A DNA stretch of 64,000 bases from Novosphingobium percolationis (GTDB taxonomy: Bacteria > Pseudomonadota > Alphaproteobacteria > Sphingomonadales > Sphingomonadaceae): the NCBI RefSeq assembly GCF_020179425.1, contig NZ_JAILYM010000006.1, positions 248,001 through 312,000 on the forward strand, written 5' to 3'. Positions 17,471-26,511 of the stretch are shown one piece after another. The position numbers and the translations under genes were made by a program. The notes beneath the pieces were generated by a model, which was not told the DNA's origin, made no database searches, and saw nothing but the letters and a program-made list of their open reading frames with translations. Positions within the stretch are counted from its first letter, which is position 1. Each line of letters begins with the position of its first letter.

Positions 17471-19120
17471 ATGGCCAGTGCGATTTCCGCCAACCGCGCC
17501 GAGCTGCTCGCCATCGCCAACTCGGTGGCCTCGGAGAAGATGATCGACAAGTCGATCGTCATCGAGGCGATGGAAGAGGCGATCCAGAAGTCCGCGCGCA
17601 ACCGCTACGGTGCCGAGAACGACATCCGCGCCAAGCTGGATCCGCGCACCGGCGACTTGCGTCTGTGGCGCGTGGTCGAAGTGGTCGAGGACGTGGAGGA
17701 CTACTTCAAGCAGGTCGATCTCAAGCAGGCGGAAAAGCTTCAGCCGGGCGCCCAGATCGGTGACTTCATCGTCGATCCGCTGCCCCCGGTCGATCTGGGC
17801 CGCATCGACGCGCAGTCGGCCAAGCAGGTGATCTTCCAAAAGGTCCGCGATGCCGAACGTGACCGTCAGTACGAAGAATTCAAGGACCGCGCGGGCGAAG
17901 TCATCACCGGCGTGATCAAGTCGGTCGAATTCGGCCACGTCATCGTCAATCTCGGCCGCGCCGAGGGCGTCATCCGCCGCGACCAGCAGATCCCGCGTGA
18001 AGTTCCGCGCGTGGGCGAGCGCGTCCGCGCCTGGATCATGAAGGTCGAGCGTCAGAACCGCGGGCCCCAGATCTTCCTCAGCCGCGCGCACCCCGAATTC
18101 ATGAAGAAGCTGTTCGCGCAGGAAGTGCCGGAAATCTACGATGGCATCATCGAGATCAAGGCTGCCGCCCGCGATCCGGGTTCGCGCGCCAAGATCGGCG
18201 TGATCAGCCGCGATGGCTCGATCGACCCGGTCGGCGCCTGCGTCGGCATGAAGGGAAGCCGCGTGCAGGCCGTCGTGCAGGAACTGCAGGGCGAAAAGAT
18301 CGATATCATCCCCTGGAGCGAGGATACCGCGACGTTCGTGGTCAACGCGCTCCAGCCCGCCACCGTCAGCCGCGTGGTGATCGACGAGGAAGAAAGCCGC
18401 ATCGAGGTCGTCGTGCCCGATGACCAGCTTTCGCTCGCCATCGGTCGCCGTGGCCAGAACGTGCGCCTTGCCTCGTCGCTGACCGGTTCGGCCATCGACA
18501 TCATGACCGAGGCCGAAGCGTCGGAAAAGCGCCAGAAGGAATTCTCGGAGCGCTCGAAGATGTTCGAGGAGGAACTCGACGTCGACGAAACCCTCTCGCA
18601 GCTGCTGGTGGCCGAAGGCTTCAGCGAGCTGGAAGAAGTGGCCTACATCGACATCAGCGAACTTGCCGCGATCGAAGGCTTCGACGAGGAACTCGCTCAG
18701 GAACTGCAGAGCCGCGCGACCGAAGCACTGGAGCGCCGCGAGGAAGGCCAGCGCGAGGAACGCCGCACGCTGGGCGTCGAGGATGCACTGGCCGAGCTGC
18801 CCCACCTGACCGAAGCAATGCTGGTCACGCTGGGCAAGGCCGGCATCAAGACGCTCGACGATCTGGCCGATCTCGCCACCGACGAACTCATCGCCAAGAA
18901 GCGCGGGGGTGAACAGCGCCGCCGCAACAACAATGCTCCGGTCGAACGCCGCGAGCGTTCGGAACGCGTCGAGGACAAGGGTGGCGTGCTGGGCGAATAT
19001 GGCCTGAACGAAGAGCAGGGCAACGAGATCATCATGGCCGCGCGCGCCCACTGGTTCGACGATGAACCGGTCGCCGCGCCGCAAACCGAGGAGGCCGCCG
19101 ATGCGGAATCCTCGCAATGA
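17471..19120 (+). CDS. nusA: Transcription termination/antitermination factor NusA
   Basis: A 549-residue protein that binds RNA polymerase and modulates pausing, termination and antitermination. Domains in order are an N-terminal RNAP-binding domain (about 1-130), S1 (about 135-200, [19 protein letters not shown]), KH1/KH2 (about 200-345, with [11 protein letters not shown] and [11 protein letters not shown]) and two acidic/helix-hairpin-helix repeats toward the C-terminus. Length and order match alphaproteobacterial NusA. It overlaps the YlxR gene by 20 bases. Confidence 0.97.
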   Translation: MASAISANRAELLAIANSVASEKMIDKSIVIEAMEEAIQKSARNRYGAENDIRAKLDPRTGDLRLWRVVEVVEDVEDYFKQVDLKQAEKLQPGAQIGDFIVDPLPPVDLGRIDAQSAKQVIFQKVRDAERDRQYEEFKDRAGEVITGVIKSVEFGHVIVNLGRAEGVIRRDQQIPREVPRVGERVRAWIMKVERQNRGPQIFLSRAHPEFMKKLFAQEVPEIYDGIIEIKAAARDPGSRAKIGVISRDGSIDPVGACVGMKGSRVQAVVQELQGEKIDIIPWSEDTATFVVNALQPATVSRVVIDEEESRIEVVVPDDQLSLAIGRRGQNVRLASSLTGSAIDIMTEAEASEKRQKEFSERSKMFEEELDVDETLSQLLVAEGFSELEEVAYIDISELAAIEGFDEELAQELQSRATEALERREEGQREERRTLGVEDALAELPHLTEAMLVTLGKAGIKTLDDLADLATDELIAKKRGGEQRRRNNNAPVERRERSERVEDKGGVLGEYGLNEEQGNEIIMAARAHWFDDEPVAAPQTEEAADAESSQ

Positions 19121-19871
19121 CACGCTAAGCGCCGCAAGGCCGAAGGCACGCCCGGCGGAGGAAACTTCGCCGGAGCGCAAGTGCGTTCTTTCCGGAAGCC
19201 ATGGCGGCCGGGACGATCTCCTGCGCCTCGCGATCTCGCCCGATGGACTGGTCCTTCCCGATCCCCTGGCGCGTGCGCCGGGACGGGGGGCCTGGATCGG
19301 CGTAACGCGACAAGACCTTGAAAAAGCGATCGGCAATGGCAAACTTAAGGGAGCGCTGGCTCGCGCCTTCAAGGGGGCCGTGCTGACCATTCCCGAAGAC
19401 CTTGCCGAACGGATCGAGGTGGCGCTGCGCCGCACGGTCAACGATCGGCTGGGTCTTGAATTGCGCGCAGGCAACATCCTGCTCGGCACCGAAAAGATAG
19501 CACAAGGCTGCAGGGCAGGCGCCGTGCGCTTCCTCGCGCATGCCAGCGATGCCGGCAGCGACGGTCCCAACAAGCTTGCGCAGGCCTGGCGTGTTGGTGA
19601 AGAGGCCGAAGGCACCGGCATGAAGGGGACAATCTTGCCGCTGGACCGCGCGGCGCTGTCTGTGGCATTGGGCCGCGACAACGTCGTACACTTGGGCGTA
19701 ACCGATGCCGCCGCAGCCGAGCGCATAGCCGGCCCGCTACGGCGCCTGACACGTTTTCTCGGGGTTGGGAATGAAGGCTTCGGGGCCGATGCCGCCGCCA
19801 CACCGGATGCAGGTCTTTTAGAAGACCTGAGCGGGGCGGCGAACGACGATATTGATACGAAGGGCGAATAA
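19101..19871 (+). CDS. YlxR (DUF448) RNA-binding protein with C-terminal L7Ae-like domain
   Basis: A 256-residue protein. Residues about 20-105 are the YlxR/DUF448 domain: RKCVLSGS, then the LVLPDPLARAPGRGAWI stretch. A ribosomal L7Ae-like domain follows, as in the two-domain alphaproteobacterial form. It sits between nusA and infB, its usual place, and probably binds RNA or affects RNase P or translation. The ATG at 19101, with GAGGAGG upstream, lies inside the end of nusA, so translation is coupled. Confidence 0.92.
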   Translation: MRNPRNDTLSAARPKARPAEETSPERKCVLSGSHGGRDDLLRLAISPDGLVLPDPLARAPGRGAWIGVTRQDLEKAIGNGKLKGALARAFKGAVLTIPEDLAERIEVALRRTVNDRLGLELRAGNILLGTEKIAQGCRAGAVRFLAHASDAGSDGPNKLAQAWRVGEEAEGTGMKGTILPLDRAALSVALGRDNVVHLGVTDAAAAERIAGPLRRLTRFLGVGNEGFGADAAATPDAGLLEDLSGAANDDIDTKGE

Positions 19872-19876
19872 GTTCG

Positions 19877-22489
19877 ATGAGCGATGACAAGAAGCCGACG
19901 CTGGGCCGCAGGCCGCTGGGCCTGAAGACTTCGGTCGAGGCCGGCGAGGTCAAGCAGACCTTCAGCCACGGCCGCACCAACAAGGTGGTGGTCGAGGTCA
20001 AGCGGCGCAAGGTGATGGGCCGCCCCGGCGAAGCTGCGCTGGCTCCCGAAGCCCCCCAGCCGGTCGCTGCCGCGCCCGCTGCACCGGTCGCGCGCCCGAC
20101 TCCGCCGCCCCCGCCGCCAGTCTCGCCCATGGCGTCGCGCGAAACGCGCCAGGAGCTTCAGGCCCGCCTGCTGCGCGAGGCCGAGGAAGCCCGTCTGGCA
20201 TCGGCAGAGGCCGCCAACCGCCGTGAGCTGGAAGAGCGCCAGCGCGCGCTTGAGGAAGAGCGTCGCCGCGCCGAGGAAAACCGCGCGCAGGAAGCGAACA
20301 AGGCCGAGCCTGTCACCGCCGCCCCTCCGGCCGAGCCCGAGCCTGTTCCGGCCCCGGCGCCCGTCGTCGAAGCCGCGCCCGCCCCGGCGGCTGTGGCTCC
20401 GGCTGCCGAAGCTGTCGCTGCTGCCGCGCCGGTCGAAGCTGCCCCTTCTGCTGCGCCTGCCGAGGTCAAGGCCGCTGCTCCCGCAGCGCCTGCGCCACGC
20501 CGCTTCACGCCGGTCGCCCCGGTGAAGCGTCCGGAACCTGCCGCCAAGAAGCCTGCGCACCCGCAGCGCGACAAGAACGCCGGCGATCGCCGCCAGGCGG
20601 GCAAGCTGACCGTCACCCGCGCGCTCAACGACGACGAGGGGGCCCGCGCCCGGTCGCTCGCCGCGCTCAAGCGTGCGCGTGAAAAGGAACGCCGCGCGCA
20701 CTTCGCGGGCCAGTCGCAGCCGCGCGAAAAGCAGGTGCGCGACGTGGTCGTGCCCGATGCGATCACGGTGCAGGATCTCGCCAACCGCATGGCCGAAAAG
20801 GCTGCGGATCTGGTGAAGGCGCTGTTCAAGATGGGCATGATGGTCACCATCAATCAGGCCATCGACCAGGACACCGCCGAACTGCTCGTCACCGAATTCG
20901 GCCACAACATCCAGCGCGTCAGCGACAGCGACGTCGACATCGATACCAGCTCGGATGTCGATGCCGAGGAGACCCTGCAGTCGCGTCCGCCGGTCGTGAC
21001 CATCATGGGCCACGTCGATCATGGCAAGACCAGCCTGCTTGACGCGCTGCGCGGCACCGATGTGGTGCGCGGCGAAGCCGGCGGCATCACACAGCACATC
21101 GGCGCCTACCAGATCAAGACCAAGGGCGGTGAGTTCATCACCTTCCTCGATACGCCGGGCCACGAAGCTTTCACCGAAATGCGCATGCGCGGTGCCAATG
21201 TCACCGACATCGTCATTCTGGTGGTTGCGGGCGACGACGGGCTGATGCCGCAGACGATCGAGGCGATCAACCACACCAAGGCCGCTGGCGTGCCGATGAT
21301 CGTGGCGATCACCAAGTCGGACAAGCCGGAATTCAATCCGCAGAAGATCCGCGAGCGCCTGCTCGAACACGAAATTCTCGTCGAGGCGATGTCTGGCGAC
21401 GTGCAGGACGTGGAAGTTTCGGCGAAGACCGGCGCGGGTCTCGACGATCTGATCGAGAAGATCCTGCTCCAGGCCGAACTGCTCGAACTGCGTGCCAACC
21501 CGGACCGCGCCGCCGAAGCGACCGTGATCGAAGCCAAGCTCGACAAGGGCAAGGGGCCGCTGGCCACCGTTCTTGTCAACCGCGGCACGCTCAAGGTCGG
21601 CGACATTCTCGTCGTCGGCACCCAGTCGGGCCGCGTGCGTGCGATGCTCGATGACAAGGGCCGTCAGGTGAAGACCGCGCCGCCGTCGCTGCCGGTCGAA
21701 GTGCTCGGTATCGGTGGCGTGCCGATGGCGGGCGACACCCTGACCGTGGTCGAGAACGAGGCTCGCGCTCGCGAAGTTGCCGCCTATCGCCAGGAACAGG
21801 CGACCGCCAAGCGCACCACGACCGCGCCGACGAGCCTCGAGAACATGTTCTCCGCGCTCGCCGCGAAGGCCGCCGTCATCGAATACCCGCTGGTGGTTCG
21901 TGCCGACGTGCAGGGCTCGACCGAAGCGATCGTCAACGCGTTGAACAAGATCTCCACCGACGAGATCAAGGTGCGTATCCTGTCTTCGGGCGTGGGTGCG
22001 ATCACCGAAAGCGACGTCAACCTGGCGCAGGCCAGCGGCGCGCCGATCGTGGGCTTCAATGTCCGCCCGAACGCCAAGGCGCGCGAGCTGATCGAGCGCA
22101 ACAAGGTGCGGATGAAGTACTTCGACGTGATCTACCAGCTCACCGACGACATCCGTTCGGAAATGGCGGGCGAACTCGGGCCGGAAGCGATCGAAACCGT
22201 CGTCGGCCGCGCCGAGGTCAAGGAAGTGTTCCCCGCGGGCAAGAAGGACAAGGCGGCAGGGCTCCTCGTCGTGGAAGGCTTCATCCGCAAGGGCATTCAC
22301 GCGCGTCTTACCCGCAACGACGTCATCGTCAGCCGCACGACCATCGCGTCGCTGCGTCGCTTCAAGGACGACGTGGCCGAAGTGCGCGCAGGGCTCGAAT
22401 GCGGTGTGGTCCTTACGGACACCAACGACATCAAGCCGGGCGATCACCTCGAAGTCTTCGAAGTCGAGATGCGCCAGCGCACGCTTTAA
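19877..22489 (+). CDS. infB: Translation initiation factor IF-2
   Basis: An 870-residue GTPase that places initiator tRNA on the 30S subunit. A long N-terminal extension (about 1-290) is rich in Ala/Pro and charged coiled-coil sequence. The IF2_N domain precedes the G domain with G1 GHVDHGKTS, G3 DTPGHE and G4 TKSD. Domain II and the C-terminal fMet-tRNA-binding domain follow. It is the last gene of the rimP-nusA-ylxR-infB operon and ends at a terminator. Confidence 0.98.
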   Translation: MSDDKKPTLGRRPLGLKTSVEAGEVKQTFSHGRTNKVVVEVKRRKVMGRPGEAALAPEAPQPVAAAPAAPVARPTPPPPPPVSPMASRETRQELQARLLREAEEARLASAEAANRRELEERQRALEEERRRAEENRAQEANKAEPVTAAPPAEPEPVPAPAPVVEAAPAPAAVAPAAEAVAAAAPVEAAPSAAPAEVKAAAPAAPAPRRFTPVAPVKRPEPAAKKPAHPQRDKNAGDRRQAGKLTVTRALNDDEGARARSLAALKRAREKERRAHFAGQSQPREKQVRDVVVPDAITVQDLANRMAEKAADLVKALFKMGMMVTINQAIDQDTAELLVTEFGHNIQRVSDSDVDIDTSSDVDAEETLQSRPPVVTIMGHVDHGKTSLLDALRGTDVVRGEAGGITQHIGAYQIKTKGGEFITFLDTPGHEAFTEMRMRGANVTDIVILVVAGDDGLMPQTIEAINHTKAAGVPMIVAITKSDKPEFNPQKIRERLLEHEILVEAMSGDVQDVEVSAKTGAGLDDLIEKILLQAELLELRANPDRAAEATVIEAKLDKGKGPLATVLVNRGTLKVGDILVVGTQSGRVRAMLDDKGRQVKTAPPSLPVEVLGIGGVPMAGDTLTVVENEARAREVAAYRQEQATAKRTTTAPTSLENMFSALAAKAAVIEYPLVVRADVQGSTEAIVNALNKISTDEIKVRILSSGVGAITESDVNLAQASGAPIVGFNVRPNAKARELIERNKVRMKYFDVIYQLTDDIRSEMAGELGPEAIETVVGRAEVKEVFPAGKKDKAAGLLVVEGFIRKGIHARLTRNDVIVSRTTIASLRRFKDDVAEVRAGLECGVVLTDTNDIKPGDHLEVFEVEMRQRTL

Positions 22490-22506
22490 GTCCAACTACA
22501 CAAAAT

Positions 22507-22566
22507 GGCCTATCAGCCGCAGCGTAGCGTCAGGTTTGGCGTCGGCTGTGTGCTGATGGGCCTTTT
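22507..22566. terminator. Hairpin terminator after infB
   Basis: An 11-bp outer stem (22507-22517 with 22552-22562, one G-U pair) is flanked by AAAA and TTTT and encloses a second partial stem. It could act on both strands. Confidence 0.65.
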
Positions 22567-22690
22567 GCCATTATGGCGGTAGTTCCGCTTTTCATCTGGT
22601 TCGTCGCGAAGAACTAAGATGCGTCAGCTCAATTTTACGATGCACGCTTTCACGAGGTCGCAACCCGCGACGGAAGGGAAGGTGATATGC

Positions 22691-22792
22691 ATGAAAATTG
22701 AAACTGCCGTGATTCTGGTTCTTGGCGTGGCGACCTTGTTGGTCAGCCTCGTCGGGCTGGTAGTCAAGCTCATCGAGCTTGGCCGCAAGTAA
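22691..22792 (+). CDS. 33-residue single-span membrane peptide, holin/toxin-like in form
   Basis: A tiny frame starting MKIETAVILVL and ending KLIELGRK. Residues 5-26 are one hydrophobic span with a Lys-rich tail. GGAAGG lies eight bases before the ATG, a good ribosome site. In size and layout it resembles the small holin-like toxins or type I toxin peptides, but I see no recognised family signature. A truncated copy of its start occurs at 22877, and a hairpin with a minus-strand T tract lies between them. An extended start at 22619 is in frame but less likely. Confidence 0.5.
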   Translation: MKIETAVILVLGVATLLVSLVGLVVKLIELGRK

Positions 22793-22829
22793 GCCAGTGA
22801 GGGGGTGCTGTAGCAGCGGCACACCTGAT

Positions 22830-22864
22830 ACCAAAAGAGCCCGGACGTAGCAGCGTCCGGGCTC
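22830..22864 (-). terminator. Hairpin with minus-strand T tract between peptide gene and its partial copy
   Basis: A perfect 11-bp stem (22837-22847 with 22854-22864) is followed, on the minus strand only, by TTTT. It would end a transcript running leftward, which here would be antisense to the truncated copy. Confidence 0.5.
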
Positions 22865-22876
22865 CGGGATGGCGAA

Positions 22877-22912
22877 ATGAAAATTTCAACCGCAGTGATT
22901 TGCGTTAAATAG
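22877..22912 (+). pseudogene. Truncated partial copy of the 33-residue membrane peptide gene
   Basis: An 11-codon frame MKISTAVICVK ending in TAG. It matches the first residues of the peptide at 22691 (MKIETAVILVL) at eight of eleven positions, with the same ATGAAAAT start context. It is read as a decayed tandem duplicate. Confidence 0.4.
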
Positions 22913-22952
22913 CACCCGAACCCATCCACTTCAAGAAAGCATCCCCTCCGTA

Positions 22953-23489
22953 ATGACCCGATATGTCGCCCTGTTCGGCTCGATCAATGTCGGCGGCAAC
23001 CGACTGACCATGGCCGACTTGCGCTGGGCGTTCGAGCGCGAGGGGCTGGAGGGCCTCGAAACCGTGATCGCCAGCGGCAACCTGCTGTTCGATTATGACG
23101 ATCGCCCGCTCGAAGGGCTGGAAGACCTGTTCGCCCACGTCATGCAGGATCGCTTCGACATCGACAGCTTCGTTGCCGTATGCGATCGCGCCGCGATTGC
23201 GGAGGCGGTGGAAGGCAATCCGTTCACCGGCGTTGGCGCGGATGATCGCGTGCATACGATGTTCCTCCAATGCCAGCCTGATCCCGCTGCGTTCGAGAAA
23301 CTGGCGGCGGACTACGCGCCGCGCGGGCCTGAAAAGCTCGCAATCGGTAATCGCAGTCTCTATATCGATTTCGTCGATGGGGTGGCGGGCAGCAAGCTGA
23401 CCAGTGCCTTCATCGAACGGCGGCTCGGCTGCCGGGGCACCGCGCGCAACGTGCGCTCGATCGCCCGTATCCTTGCTAAGATGAGTTAG
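22953..23489 (+). CDS. DUF1697 family protein
   Basis: A 178-residue soluble protein matching the DUF1697 pattern throughout: the N-terminal [32 protein letters not shown], and the C-terminal [13 protein letters not shown] followed by SIARILAK. The family is widespread and its function is not established. Its stop is two bases before the rbfA TTG start, so it probably belongs to the rbfA-truB-rpsO transcript. Confidence 0.9.
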   Translation: MTRYVALFGSINVGGNRLTMADLRWAFEREGLEGLETVIASGNLLFDYDDRPLEGLEDLFAHVMQDRFDIDSFVAVCDRAAIAEAVEGNPFTGVGADDRVHTMFLQCQPDPAAFEKLAADYAPRGPEKLAIGNRSLYIDFVDGVAGSKLTSAFIERRLGCRGTARNVRSIARILAKMS

Positions 23490-23491
23490 AG

Positions 23492-23908
23492 TTGGCCAAG
23501 CATCAGACCTCCCCAGAAACCCGTTCCGTCCGCCTGCTCAAGGTGGGCGAACAGGTGCGCCACGTTATTTCCGAACTGCTCGCGCGCCAGGCCGTCCACG
23601 ACGAGGTGCTGACCGGGCACACCGTTCTGGTCACCGAAGTGAGGATGTCGCCTGACTTGCGCCATGCCACCGTCTTCGTGAAGGCGCTGCTGGGCAAGGA
23701 CGAGGACCAGGTGTTGAAGGCGCTGCGCACCAACACCGCCTATTTCCAGAAGGAAGTGGCCGGCAAGCTCAAGCTGAAGTACGCGGCGAAGATCAAGTTC
23801 CTGCCCGACGAAAGCTTCGACGAGGCCGGCCGCATCGACATGCTGCTCGCCGATCCGCGCGTGAAGCGCGATATCGAGGCCGACGGGGAAGCCGACGGCG
23901 CAGAATGA
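23492..23908 (+). CDS. rbfA: 30S ribosome-binding factor RbfA
   Basis: A 138-residue KH-like protein required for 16S rRNA 5'-end maturation and cold adaptation. Family segments are [36 protein letters not shown] residues 43-63, and [10 protein letters not shown]. The start is a TTG; the next in-frame ATG is about 50 residues in and would remove the core of the fold. It overlaps the acetyltransferase gene by ATGA. Confidence 0.95.
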   Translation: MAKHQTSPETRSVRLLKVGEQVRHVISELLARQAVHDEVLTGHTVLVTEVRMSPDLRHATVFVKALLGKDEDQVLKALRTNTAYFQKEVAGKLKLKYAAKIKFLPDESFDEAGRIDMLLADPRVKRDIEADGEADGAE

Positions 23909-24456
23909 ACGACGAGGCACTGTACGTCCCGCTGTCCGAAGGCGACCTGCGCCTCGAACTGCTGTGCGAAGACCATCGCGAACCCTTGCGCGCGGCCTGT
24001 GCGCAAGATCGCGAGATATGGCAGATCTATCCTTATTCCTATGAAGGCGCTGCGTTCGATTCCCAGTTCGATGGCCTGCTGGCCGCACCGCCGCCCCGTC
24101 GTGCCTACGCGGTGTGTCGGTTGGGCGAAGTGGTCGGCATGACCGCATGGATCGAGCACGGCCAGCCGGGCTGGTCGATCGAGATCGGCAACAGCTACAT
24201 CGCGCCCGCCTTGCGTGGCAGTGGGTTCAATTCGCGGCTCAAGAAGCTGATGCTCGACCACGCCTTCGCCTGCGGGCTGGAGCGGGTCGGCTTCAAGGTC
24301 GATGCGCGCAACGGCCGCAGCCAGGCCGCCGTGATGAAGCTCGGCGCGGTGCGCGAAGGCGTGCTGCGACACGAGCGCAAGACGTGGACCGGCCATGTCC
24401 GAGATACGGTATCGTTCAGCGTGCTGCGCGACGAATGGCTGGCCCGAACCTCATGA
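23905..24456 (+). CDS. GNAT-family N-acetyltransferase (RimJ/RimL-like)
   Basis: A 183-residue protein of the RimJ/RimL acetyltransferase type. It has an N-terminal [17 protein letters not shown], a strand-rich middle and the acetyl-CoA binding stretch around residues 95-115 ([19 protein letters not shown]), followed by [16 protein letters not shown] and [13 protein letters not shown]. It is likely to acetylate an N-terminal or free amine; the substrate is unknown. It overlaps the genes on both sides by ATGA, so it is tightly coupled in the rbfA-truB block. Confidence 0.88.
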   Translation: MNDEALYVPLSEGDLRLELLCEDHREPLRAACAQDREIWQIYPYSYEGAAFDSQFDGLLAAPPPRRAYAVCRLGEVVGMTAWIEHGQPGWSIEIGNSYIAPALRGSGFNSRLKKLMLDHAFACGLERVGFKVDARNGRSQAAVMKLGAVREGVLRHERKTWTGHVRDTVSFSVLRDEWLARTS

Positions 24457-25154
24457 ATGCAACGCTCTACGACGTCGCCACGCTGGTCCTGCCGCTGGTC
24501 TTCGCCATCGTCTTCCACGAAGTCGCGCACGGCTGGGCTGCGCGCGCGCTGGGCGATCCGACCGCGTGGGAGCGCCGCCGCCTGAGCCTCAACCCGCTGC
24601 GCCATGTCGATCCTGTGGGCACCATCCTGCTGCCCGGCGCGCTGCGACTGATGGGGCTGCCGGTGTTCGGCTGGGCCAAGCCGGTGCCGGTGAACTACAA
24701 CCGCCTGAACAACCCCAAGCGCGACATGGCAATCGTCGGGGCGGCGGGGCCGGTCACCAATTTCGTGCTGGCGCTGCTTTCAGCCGTCGCGCTGGGCCTG
24801 CTGGTCCGGGTGGCGGATGGTCAGGCACAGCCGGCCCTGTGGACCCGCTTCGTCGCGGACAACCTGCAGAACTTCATCATGATCAATGCCTTCCTTGGCA
24901 TGTTCAACCTGATCCCACTGCCCCCGTTTGACGGTTCGCGCATCCTGCGCGGGCTTTTGCCGATGGGCGCGGCGCGGGTGATGGACCGGATCGAGCCTTA
25001 CGGAATCCTGCTGTTCATGGGGATTTTCCTCGTCCTTCCCTATCTCGTCCCCGGCCTGCACCTAGTCGACCGGATCGTGCTGCCCCCGGTGCAGTGGCTG
25101 GTCGAACAGTACCAGAATGTCGCATCCTGGGCCGCCGGGCCGGAGCCGATGTAA
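24453..25154 (+). CDS. Site-2 protease family membrane metalloprotease (M50)
   Basis: A 233-residue inner-membrane zinc protease. The HExxH motif is HEVAH (residues 22-26) in the first hydrophobic segment. The second metal motif NLIPLPPFDG lies in a later one, matching the compact M50B form. Such proteases cut within membranes or act in signalling; the substrate is unknown. The start at 24453 overlaps the acetyltransferase stop (ATGA). An open frame extends further upstream but lies inside the acetyltransferase gene. Confidence 0.92.
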   Translation: MNATLYDVATLVLPLVFAIVFHEVAHGWAARALGDPTAWERRRLSLNPLRHVDPVGTILLPGALRLMGLPVFGWAKPVPVNYNRLNNPKRDMAIVGAAGPVTNFVLALLSAVALGLLVRVADGQAQPALWTRFVADNLQNFIMINAFLGMFNLIPLPPFDGSRILRGLLPMGAARVMDRIEPYGILLFMGIFLVLPYLVPGLHLVDRIVLPPVQWLVEQYQNVASWAAGPEPM

Positions 25155-25160
25155 CGTCCC

Positions 25161-26075
25161 ATGGTCGATGGCTGGATCATTCTCGACAAGCCGCTGGAAC
25201 TCGGTTCGACGCAGGGCGTCGCGGCGGTGAAGCGCAACTTGCGGCAGGCCGGGCACGGCAAGGTCAAGGTCGGACATGGCGGCACGCTCGACCCGCTTGC
25301 GACGGGCGTGCTGCCCATTGCCATCGGCGAGGCCACGAAGCTCGCCGGGCGGATGCTTGATGCGAGCAAGGAATACGCCTTCACGGTGCGCTTCGGGGAA
25401 GAGACCGATACCCTGGATCTCGAAGGCAAAAGAATAGCTGTCAGTGACGTTCGGCCTGCGCTAGGTGCGCTTCAAGTCGCTTTAGGTGCCTTTCAGGATA
25501 CCATCGAACAGGTGCCCCCGGCCTATTCCGCGCTGATGATCGACGGCCAGCGCGCCTATGATCGCGCCCGCGCGGGAGAGGACGTGGCGATGCCTACGCG
25601 CACGGTCACGATCCATGCGCTGATGCTCGAAAGCACCGAGGGACCGGACGATGCGCTGGAGTCCGCCACGCTTGTCGCGCACGTTTCCAAGGGCACCTAT
25701 GTCCGCAGTCTGGCGCGCGATATCGCGCGCGCGCTCGGCACGGTGGGCCACGTCACCATGCTGCGCCGCCTGCGCGCCGGGCCATTCGATCTGGGGCACG
25801 CGATTTCGCTGGACAAACTCAACGATGTGGGTAAAGGCGCGCCCCTTGAACACGTACTCTTGCCGCTGGAGGCAGGGCTGGTCGACATCCCGGCTCTAGA
25901 CCTCGATCCCGAGCAGGCAAGGGCGGTCCGACAGGGCCGCGTTCTTACGGGATTGCCCTGCAACGATGGGCTTTTCTGGGCAAGGCTGGGCAAAGTGCCG
26001 GTCGCGCTCGTGGAGCTTTCGGGCGGAAGCCTGACCGTTGTTCGCGGGTTCAACCTTTCGGATGTCGCGGAGTAA
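25161..26075 (+). CDS. truB: tRNA pseudouridine(55) synthase TruB
   Basis: A 304-residue enzyme that isomerises U55 in the T loop of tRNAs. The N-terminal [17 protein letters not shown] and the catalytic motif [16 protein letters not shown] (nucleophile Asp44) are intact, as are the [15 protein letters not shown] and [12 protein letters not shown] segments. It lies six bases after the M50 protease gene and five bases before rpsO, the conserved bacterial order. Confidence 0.97.
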   Translation: MVDGWIILDKPLELGSTQGVAAVKRNLRQAGHGKVKVGHGGTLDPLATGVLPIAIGEATKLAGRMLDASKEYAFTVRFGEETDTLDLEGKRIAVSDVRPALGALQVALGAFQDTIEQVPPAYSALMIDGQRAYDRARAGEDVAMPTRTVTIHALMLESTEGPDDALESATLVAHVSKGTYVRSLARDIARALGTVGHVTMLRRLRAGPFDLGHAISLDKLNDVGKGAPLEHVLLPLEAGLVDIPALDLDPEQARAVRQGRVLTGLPCNDGLFWARLGKVPVALVELSGGSLTVVRGFNLSDVAE

Positions 26076-26080
26076 ATACA

Positions 26081-26350
26081 ATGTCGATTACCGCGGAAAA
26101 GAAGCAGGAAGTCATCCAGGGCAATGCCCGCGCCGCCAACGACACCGGCTCGCCGGAAGTCCAGGTTGCGATCCTGACCAGCCGCATTCAAACCCTGACC
26201 GAGCACTTCAAGGCCCACCACAAGGACAATCACTCGCGTCGTGGCCTGCTGATGATGGTCAACAAGCGCCGCTCGCTGCTCGACTACCTGAAGAAGAAGG
26301 ATGTCGATCGGTACAACGCGCTGATCCAGAAGCTCGGTCTTCGTAAGTAA
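26081..26350 (+). CDS. rpsO: 30S ribosomal protein S15
   Basis: An 89-residue ribosomal protein that binds 16S rRNA early in 30S assembly. The family core is complete: [21 protein letters not shown], then [22 protein letters not shown]. It ends at a terminator, with pnp in its usual place downstream. Confidence 0.98.
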   Translation: MSITAEKKQEVIQGNARAANDTGSPEVQVAILTSRIQTLTEHFKAHHKDNHSRRGLLMMVNKRRSLLDYLKKKDVDRYNALIQKLGLRK

Positions 26351-26359
26351 TCAAGCGGA

Positions 26360-26387
26360 GCGGCCCCAAGTGGGCCGCTTTTGCTTT
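26360..26387 (+). terminator. Rho-independent terminator between rpsO and pnp
   Basis: A 7-bp stem GCGGCCC/GGGCCGC with a 5-nt loop is followed by TTTTGCTTTT, ten bases after the rpsO stop. Partial read-through into pnp is common in other bacteria and may occur here. Confidence 0.8.
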
Positions 26388-26511
26388 TGGGCGCCCATGC
26401 AATTCGGCATGGCGCCTCCGGGGCCGGACCAAGTGCCCCACACCGGACCGGGACGGTATCCCCGGCAGCAAACCCCGCCAGCAATAGGGCTCGCGGGCTG
26501 AAGGAAACGAA

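Noticed and set aside
17273..22495. Very long open frame on the minus strand opposite nusA, ylxR and infB
   Set aside because: It is an antisense shadow of strongly conserved plus-strand genes; the predicted protein is His/Arg/Asp-rich and has no domain pattern.
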